From: Haemophilus parainfluenzae
Lineage (GTDB): Bacteria; Pseudomonadota; Gammaproteobacteria; Enterobacterales; Pasteurellaceae
DNA length: 64,000 bases
Reading direction: 5' to 3'
Assembly: GCF_003252755.1 (NCBI RefSeq)
Contig: NZ_QEPT01000003.1
Location: 62,001 to 126,000 of the forward strand
The notes beneath the pieces are model-generated. The model was not told where the DNA came from and made no database searches. It saw nothing but the letters and a program-made list of their open reading frames with translations. A program made the translations under genes and the position numbers. This document shows positions 59,840-64,000 of the stretch, piece by piece. How positions within the stretch are numbered: position 1 is the first letter of the stretch; each line of letters opens with the position of its first letter.

Positions 59840-60676
59840 ATGCGTTGGCAAGGTCGTAAAGAAAGCTCAAATATTGAAGATAGACGTGGCTCTGGCGGCG
59901 GTAACTTCGGTGGCGGAAGAGGGACTGGCGTTTTCGGTATTATTATCTTATTAGTTGGTGCTTATTATGGCGTGGATCTTTCAGGCTTAGTGGGCACACC
60001 GGATTTTTCAGGACAAAGCTCTCAACGATTAGAAACCCAAGAAGAACAGCAGCTTGCGAGTCTTTCTAAAGTTGTATTAGCGGATACTGAAACCGTTTGG
60101 GGACAATATTTTAGACAAATGGGTAAAACCTATAGCGAGCCAACCATGGTGCTTTACAATGGTGTAACGCCAACTGCTTGTGGTACCGGTCAATCTGCAA
60201 TGGGCCCATTCTACTGCCCAAGCGATCGCAAAGTTTACCTTGATTTATCATTCTATAATGAAATGAAAAATAAACTGGGTGCAGCGGGTGATTCAGCCTT
60301 TGCTTATGTGATTGCGCACGAAGTCGGTCACCACGTACAAAATATGCTTGGTATTCTGCCGCAAGTGAATCGCGCACAACAAAGCAGCGATCGTAAAACG
60401 GCAAATCAACTTTCTGTTCAATTAGAACTTCAAGCTGACTGTTTCGCCGGTGTTTGGGCGAGCCAAGCGGTGAAAAGTGGTTTATTTGAACGCGGTGATG
60501 AAGAAAAAGCGTTTAATGCAGCAGAAGCTGTGGGTGATGACCGTTTACAAAAACGCAGCCAAGGTTATGTGGTACCGGATAGTTTCACTCACGGTACATC
60601 TGCACAGCGTCTAGAATGGTTCAGAAAAGGCTTACAAAGTGCCAACCCTTCTGTATGTAATACCTTTAACCAATAA
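59840..60676 (+). CDS. Neutral zinc metallopeptidase, YpfJ family
   Basis: This 278-residue protein has a positively charged, Gly-rich N-terminus (MRWQGRKESSNIEDRRG), one membrane helix (about residues 32-48) and a periplasmic zincin domain with HEVGHHVQ near residue 160, and QLELQADCFAGVWA supplying further ligands. YpfJ-type peptidases are widespread, but substrates are unknown. AAAGGAAAAATT precedes the ATG. Transcribed alone, convergent with ileS. Confidence 0.9.
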   Translation: MRWQGRKESSNIEDRRGSGGGNFGGGRGTGVFGIIILLVGAYYGVDLSGLVGTPDFSGQSSQRLETQEEQQLASLSKVVLADTETVWGQYFRQMGKTYSEPTMVLYNGVTPTACGTGQSAMGPFYCPSDRKVYLDLSFYNEMKNKLGAAGDSAFAYVIAHEVGHHVQNMLGILPQVNRAQQSSDRKTANQLSVQLELQADCFAGVWASQAVKSGLFERGDEEKAFNAAEAVGDDRLQKRSQGYVVPDSFTHGTSAQRLEWFRKGLQSANPSVCNTFNQ

Positions 60677-60730
60677 GATCTTTAAGGCTGGTTAATATCA
60701 GCCTTTTTTATTTCTGTTCATTTAAACATA

Positions 60731-60762
60731 AAAAAGTGCGGTCAATTTCGACCGCACTTTTT
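60731..60762. terminator. Uptake-signal dyad terminator between ypfJ-like gene and ileS
   Basis: AAAAAGTGCGGTC pairs perfectly with GACCGCACTTTTT over a 6-base loop between convergent genes. Confidence 0.88.
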
Positions 60763-60778
60763 CTTTATGATATTAAGA

Positions 60779-63604
60779 TTACGCGAACTGACGTACTTCG
60801 CCGTTACCCGCTACGTTTTCCACACAACGTGGACAAAGTGTAGGATGTTCAGGATTCACGCCGATTTTGTCAGAATAATGCCAACAACGTGGACATTTTT
60901 CACCGTTAGAACGCGCTACGCTTACGGCAATTCCCTCTAACTCACCCGCAGCCACATCCGCAGGTTTTTCTGCTAATGCTTTCACTTCTGCTTTTGAGGT
61001 AATTAACACGAAACGTAATTCATTGCCTAATTGTTCTAATAATGCACGATATGCATCGTTAGCATAAACCGTTACTTCTGCTTCTAAACCACCACCGATC
61101 ACTTTATCGTTACGGGCGATTTCTAATACACGGTTCACTTCAGAACGAACTTTAATCAGTTGTTGCCAGTAAGCATCATCTAATTTTTCATTCTCGCCTA
61201 AGCCAAATAAGCCTTCGTAGAATTCTTCAGTAAAGACGAATTCTGCACGTGCAGTCGCGGTTTGTGGTAAGTAACCCCAAATTTCATCCGCCGTGAATGA
61301 CAGGATTGGTGCCATCCAACGAACCAATGCTTCTGCAATGTGCCATAACGCTGTTTGGCAGCTACGACGCGCAAGGCTGTCTGCTTTGGTGGTATATTGA
61401 CGGTCTTTGATAATATCAAGGTAGAAAGAGCCCATTTCCACAGAACAGAAACGCATTAAACGTTGTACGACTGTGTGGAATTGATAATTATCGTACGCCT
61501 CTTTAATTTCTTTTTGTGCATCTAACGCACAAGCTACCGCCCAACGATCCAAGCTAATCATTTCTTCCGGTTTAACGGCATCACGTTGTGGATCAAAACC
61601 ATTCAAGTTCGCTAGTAAGAAACGCGCAGTGTTACGAATACGACGATAGCTGTCTGCGGCACGTTTTAAAATTTCATCGGAAACGGTCATTTCACCCGTA
61701 TAGTCGGTAGAAGCTACCCATAAACGTAAAATGTCACCACCGAATTTATCCATGACTTCTTGTGGAGTCACGATGTTACCGATAGATTTTGACATCTTAC
61801 GGCCTTGACCATCCACGGTGAAACCATGAGTTAATACTTGTTTGTATGGTGCTTTGCTGTCTGTTGCCGTAGAAAGCATTAAAGAAGACATAAACCAACC
61901 ACGGTGTTGGTCAGAACCTTCTAAATACATATCGATATCTTGACCGTTAAATTCTGGGCGATTTGCCACAACAGAAGAATAGGTTGATCCTGAGTCAAAC
62001 CATACGTCAAGCGTATCAGGCACTTTGCGATAAGTTTCTGCGTCCGCACCTAATAATTCTTTTTCGTCTAAATCCCACCATGCTTGAATACCGGCTTTCT
62101 CTACACGTTTCGCCACTTCTTCAAGTAACTCTAAGGTACGCGGATGAAGTTCTTCGGTTTCTCTGTGCACGAATAAGGTCATCGGCACGCCCCAAGTACG
62201 TTGACGGGAAATACACCAGTCAGGGCGGTTTTCAACCATTTTCTCGATACGCGCTTGACCCCAATCTGGAATCCAGCGAACTTGTTTGATCTCGCCTAAT
62301 GCTTGTTGGCGTAAACCCTGTGTTTCCATGCCGATAAACCATTGTGGAGTCGCACGGAAAATAATCGGGGTTTTGTGACGCCAGCAGTGTGGGTAGCTGT
62401 GTTTGATTTTCTCAACTTTTAATAAGTTGCCCACTTCTTGTAATTTTTCAACAACCAATGGATTGGCTTCAAATACACCTTTGCCTGCAAAGAATTCAGT
62501 CGTTGAAATAAATTTACCGTCATTCGATACAAGACCCGCCATCGGTAAATCATATTGTTTACCCACGACAAAGTCGTCTAAACCGTGATCAGGTGCGGTA
62601 TGTACTAAACCCGTACCGCCATCAGTGGTCACGTGATCACCTAAAATTACTGGTACAGTGAAATCATAGAACGGATGGTTAAAGCGAACTAACTCGAGCG
62701 CCTGACCTTTTACTGAACCTAAAACTTCAACTTGTTCTACACCCACGGCTTTCGCTACGGATTCAACTAATTCAGCGGCTAAAATTACACGCTCATCGCC
62801 AAGTTGTACCAAGTTGTATTCTAAGTCTGCATTTACCGCAATCGCACGGTTAGATGGCATTGTCCAAGGAGTGGTTGTCCAAATCACCGCAGATAATTTG
62901 CCATGGCCTTTGCCTACTGCGTTAAATTTCTCTTCAATTTCAACCGCACTTACTGCTGGGAAACGCACATAGATAGATGGAGAAACTTTGTCCTCGTATT
63001 CCACTTCAGCTTCTGCTAAAGAAGAACCGCAATCCAAACACCAGTGCACTGGTTTTGAACCTTTGTATAAATGGCCATTCGCAATCACTTTACCGAGTGT
63101 ACGGATGATGTTTGCTTCGGTGTTGAAGTTCATCGTTAAATAAGGATTATCCCAATCGCCTAATACGCCTAAACGGATAAAATCTTTTTTCTGCCCTTCT
63201 ACTTGTTCTGCGGCATATTCACGGCATTTTTGACGGAATTCAGCTGCTGTAATTTTCTCGTTTGGTTTGCCCACTAAACCTTCTACTTTTAATTCAATTG
63301 GCAAGCCATGACAGTCCCAACCTGGGATATAAGGCGAGTCAAAACCTAATGCGGTTTTAGATTTAACAATAATATCTTTCAGAATTTTATTAACGGCGTG
63401 GCCGATATGAATACTGCCGTTCGCATACGGAGGGCCATCGTGCAAAATAAAGGATTTTTTACCTTTCGTTGCTTGGCGGATTTTTTGATACAACTGTTTG
63501 TCATACCAATTTTTTAACATTACAGGTTCGCGTTTGGCTAGATCGCCACGCATTGGGAAACCTGTTTCAGGTAAATTTAACGTGTTTTTGTAATCAACTG
63601 TCAT
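60779..63604 (-). CDS. ileS: Isoleucyl-tRNA synthetase
   Basis: This 941-residue class I synthetase has the HIGH motif in [23 protein letters not shown] in [10 protein letters not shown], an editing domain, and C-terminal zinc-finger cysteines ([16 protein letters not shown]). The start at [16 protein letters not shown] fits E. coli ([15 protein letters not shown]); the longer reading begins with a TTG. It follows ribF by 32 bases in the same direction. Uptake core near 62946. Confidence 0.98.
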   Translation of the reverse strand: MTVDYKNTLNLPETGFPMRGDLAKREPVMLKNWYDKQLYQKIRQATKGKKSFILHDGPPYANGSIHIGHAVNKILKDIIVKSKTALGFDSPYIPGWDCHGLPIELKVEGLVGKPNEKITAAEFRQKCREYAAEQVEGQKKDFIRLGVLGDWDNPYLTMNFNTEANIIRTLGKVIANGHLYKGSKPVHWCLDCGSSLAEAEVEYEDKVSPSIYVRFPAVSAVEIEEKFNAVGKGHGKLSAVIWTTTPWTMPSNRAIAVNADLEYNLVQLGDERVILAAELVESVAKAVGVEQVEVLGSVKGQALELVRFNHPFYDFTVPVILGDHVTTDGGTGLVHTAPDHGLDDFVVGKQYDLPMAGLVSNDGKFISTTEFFAGKGVFEANPLVVEKLQEVGNLLKVEKIKHSYPHCWRHKTPIIFRATPQWFIGMETQGLRQQALGEIKQVRWIPDWGQARIEKMVENRPDWCISRQRTWGVPMTLFVHRETEELHPRTLELLEEVAKRVEKAGIQAWWDLDEKELLGADAETYRKVPDTLDVWFDSGSTYSSVVANRPEFNGQDIDMYLEGSDQHRGWFMSSLMLSTATDSKAPYKQVLTHGFTVDGQGRKMSKSIGNIVTPQEVMDKFGGDILRLWVASTDYTGEMTVSDEILKRAADSYRRIRNTARFLLANLNGFDPQRDAVKPEEMISLDRWAVACALDAQKEIKEAYDNYQFHTVVQRLMRFCSVEMGSFYLDIIKDRQYTTKADSLARRSCQTALWHIAEALVRWMAPILSFTADEIWGYLPQTATARAEFVFTEEFYEGLFGLGENEKLDDAYWQQLIKVRSEVNRVLEIARNDKVIGGGLEAEVTVYANDAYRALLEQLGNELRFVLITSKAEVKALAEKPADVAAGELEGIAVSVARSNGEKCPRCWHYSDKIGVNPEHPTLCPRCVENVAGNGEVRQFA

Positions 63605-63636
63605 GTTATTTTCCAATTTTATATTTCAATATAATT

Positions 63637-64000
63637 CTATTTTGCAAAAAATGCTTTCGCTGTTTTTACGTCTTGTTCAATTTGAGCTTTCAACGCTTCA
63701 AAAGAAGGAAACTTTATCTCATCGCGAATCTTCTGGCAGAATTCCACTTCGACCATTTGCCCATAAATATTCTGAGAAAAATCAAATAAATGAACTTCTA
63801 ATAATTGTATCGTACCGTTAATGGTTGGGCGTTTTCCCATGTTTGCCACGCCGTTAAAAATCTCGCCCGATTTTAACCGCACTTTCACCGCATAAACCCC
63901 TTTTACTGGGTTCACTTGGCGATGTAAGCGAACATTCGCGGTAGGAAAACCAATGGTTCGCCCTAATTTATTACCGTGGATCACTCGACCAAAAATACGA
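63637..64000 (-). CDS. ribF: RibF riboflavin kinase/FAD synthetase, C-terminal part (cut by window edge)
   Basis: The reading frame is open to the right edge and lacks a start in the window. The visible 121 codons are the riboflavin kinase domain: GRVIHGNKLGRTIGFPTANV, VKGVYAVKVRLKSG, GVANMGKRPTI and LEVHLFDFSQNIYG. RibF makes FMN then FAD; the adenylyltransferase half lies outside. An internal GTG at 63982-63984 is not the start. It is upstream of ileS, the usual gammaproteobacterial order. Confidence 0.94.
   Translation of the reverse strand, partial: RIFGRVIHGNKLGRTIGFPTANVRLHRQVNPVKGVYAVKVRLKSGEIFNGVANMGKRPTINGTIQLLEVHLFDFSQNIYGQMVEVEFCQKIRDEIKFPSFEALKAQIEQDVKTAKAFFAK

Overview
The window is a chromosomal segment of a Pasteurellaceae bacterium, most likely a Haemophilus close to H. 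parainfluenzae. The main evidence is the Hin-type DNA uptake signal core AAGTGCGGT/ACCGCACTT. It occurs many times on both strands, inside genes and as inverted pairs that double as terminators at gene ends. Many products also look like H. influenzae proteins: protein E, OapA/OapB, the ComE1-like protein and the fuc operon. The species call is an inference. No rRNA, tRNA, CRISPR array, prophage or complete insertion sequence was recognised, and no gene-free stretch exceeds about 300 bases.

Layout. 1-2077 is the end of a surface-polysaccharide locus read leftward (wzz-like chain-length regulator, DUF4422 glycosyltransferase, partial licD-family gene). Next come glnA and divergent typA, with a degenerate nested-palindrome repeat in the typA leader. 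5881-9732 holds rdgC and proC/MFS/xerD. 9791-12192 is a glycerate permease and kinase pair. 12307-20672 is dgkA-relA-rlmD-recO-oapB-oapA-epmB with divergent efp. 20794-25804 has protein E and the anaerobic formate genes pflA, pflB, focA. 26019-30940 contains a comEA-like competence gene under a perfect CRP-S site, ybjQ, rdgB, a DUF305 gene behind a MerR-type promoter, ispH-lspA and glmU. 31065-39074 is a complete L-fucose system (fucR, fucI, fucK, fucU, fucA, fucP, fucO) with a perfect CRP site. 39268-48103 is pyrG and eno, separated by about 5.5 kb of poorly characterised genes. 48186-53234 holds yigB, ygiB/ygiC-like genes, an iron alcohol dehydrogenase and an AT-rich acetyltransferase. 53345-59008 is rplA, rplK, nusG, secE, clpX, clpP, tig (all leftward). 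The window ends with a LysM protein, a zinc metallopeptidase, ileS and truncated ribF.

How the genes work together. FucP imports fucose. FucU, FucI, FucK and FucA convert it to DHAP and L-lactaldehyde. FucO reduces lactaldehyde to propanediol. PflA activates PflB, and FocA exports the formate that PflB makes. EpmB supplies the beta-lysine used on Lys34 of EF-P. ClpX feeds ClpP beside trigger factor. RplK-RplA form their own transcription unit, with a recognisable L1 feedback site in the leader.

I found no defence island or clearly new system. The best candidates for new biology are the gene block at 40999-46516 that lacks uptake signals, the long inverted repeat over the pyrG promoter, the MerR-type promoter of the DUF305 gene, the paired-GGTAG leader of the polysaccharide operon, and the palindromic repeat in the typA leader.
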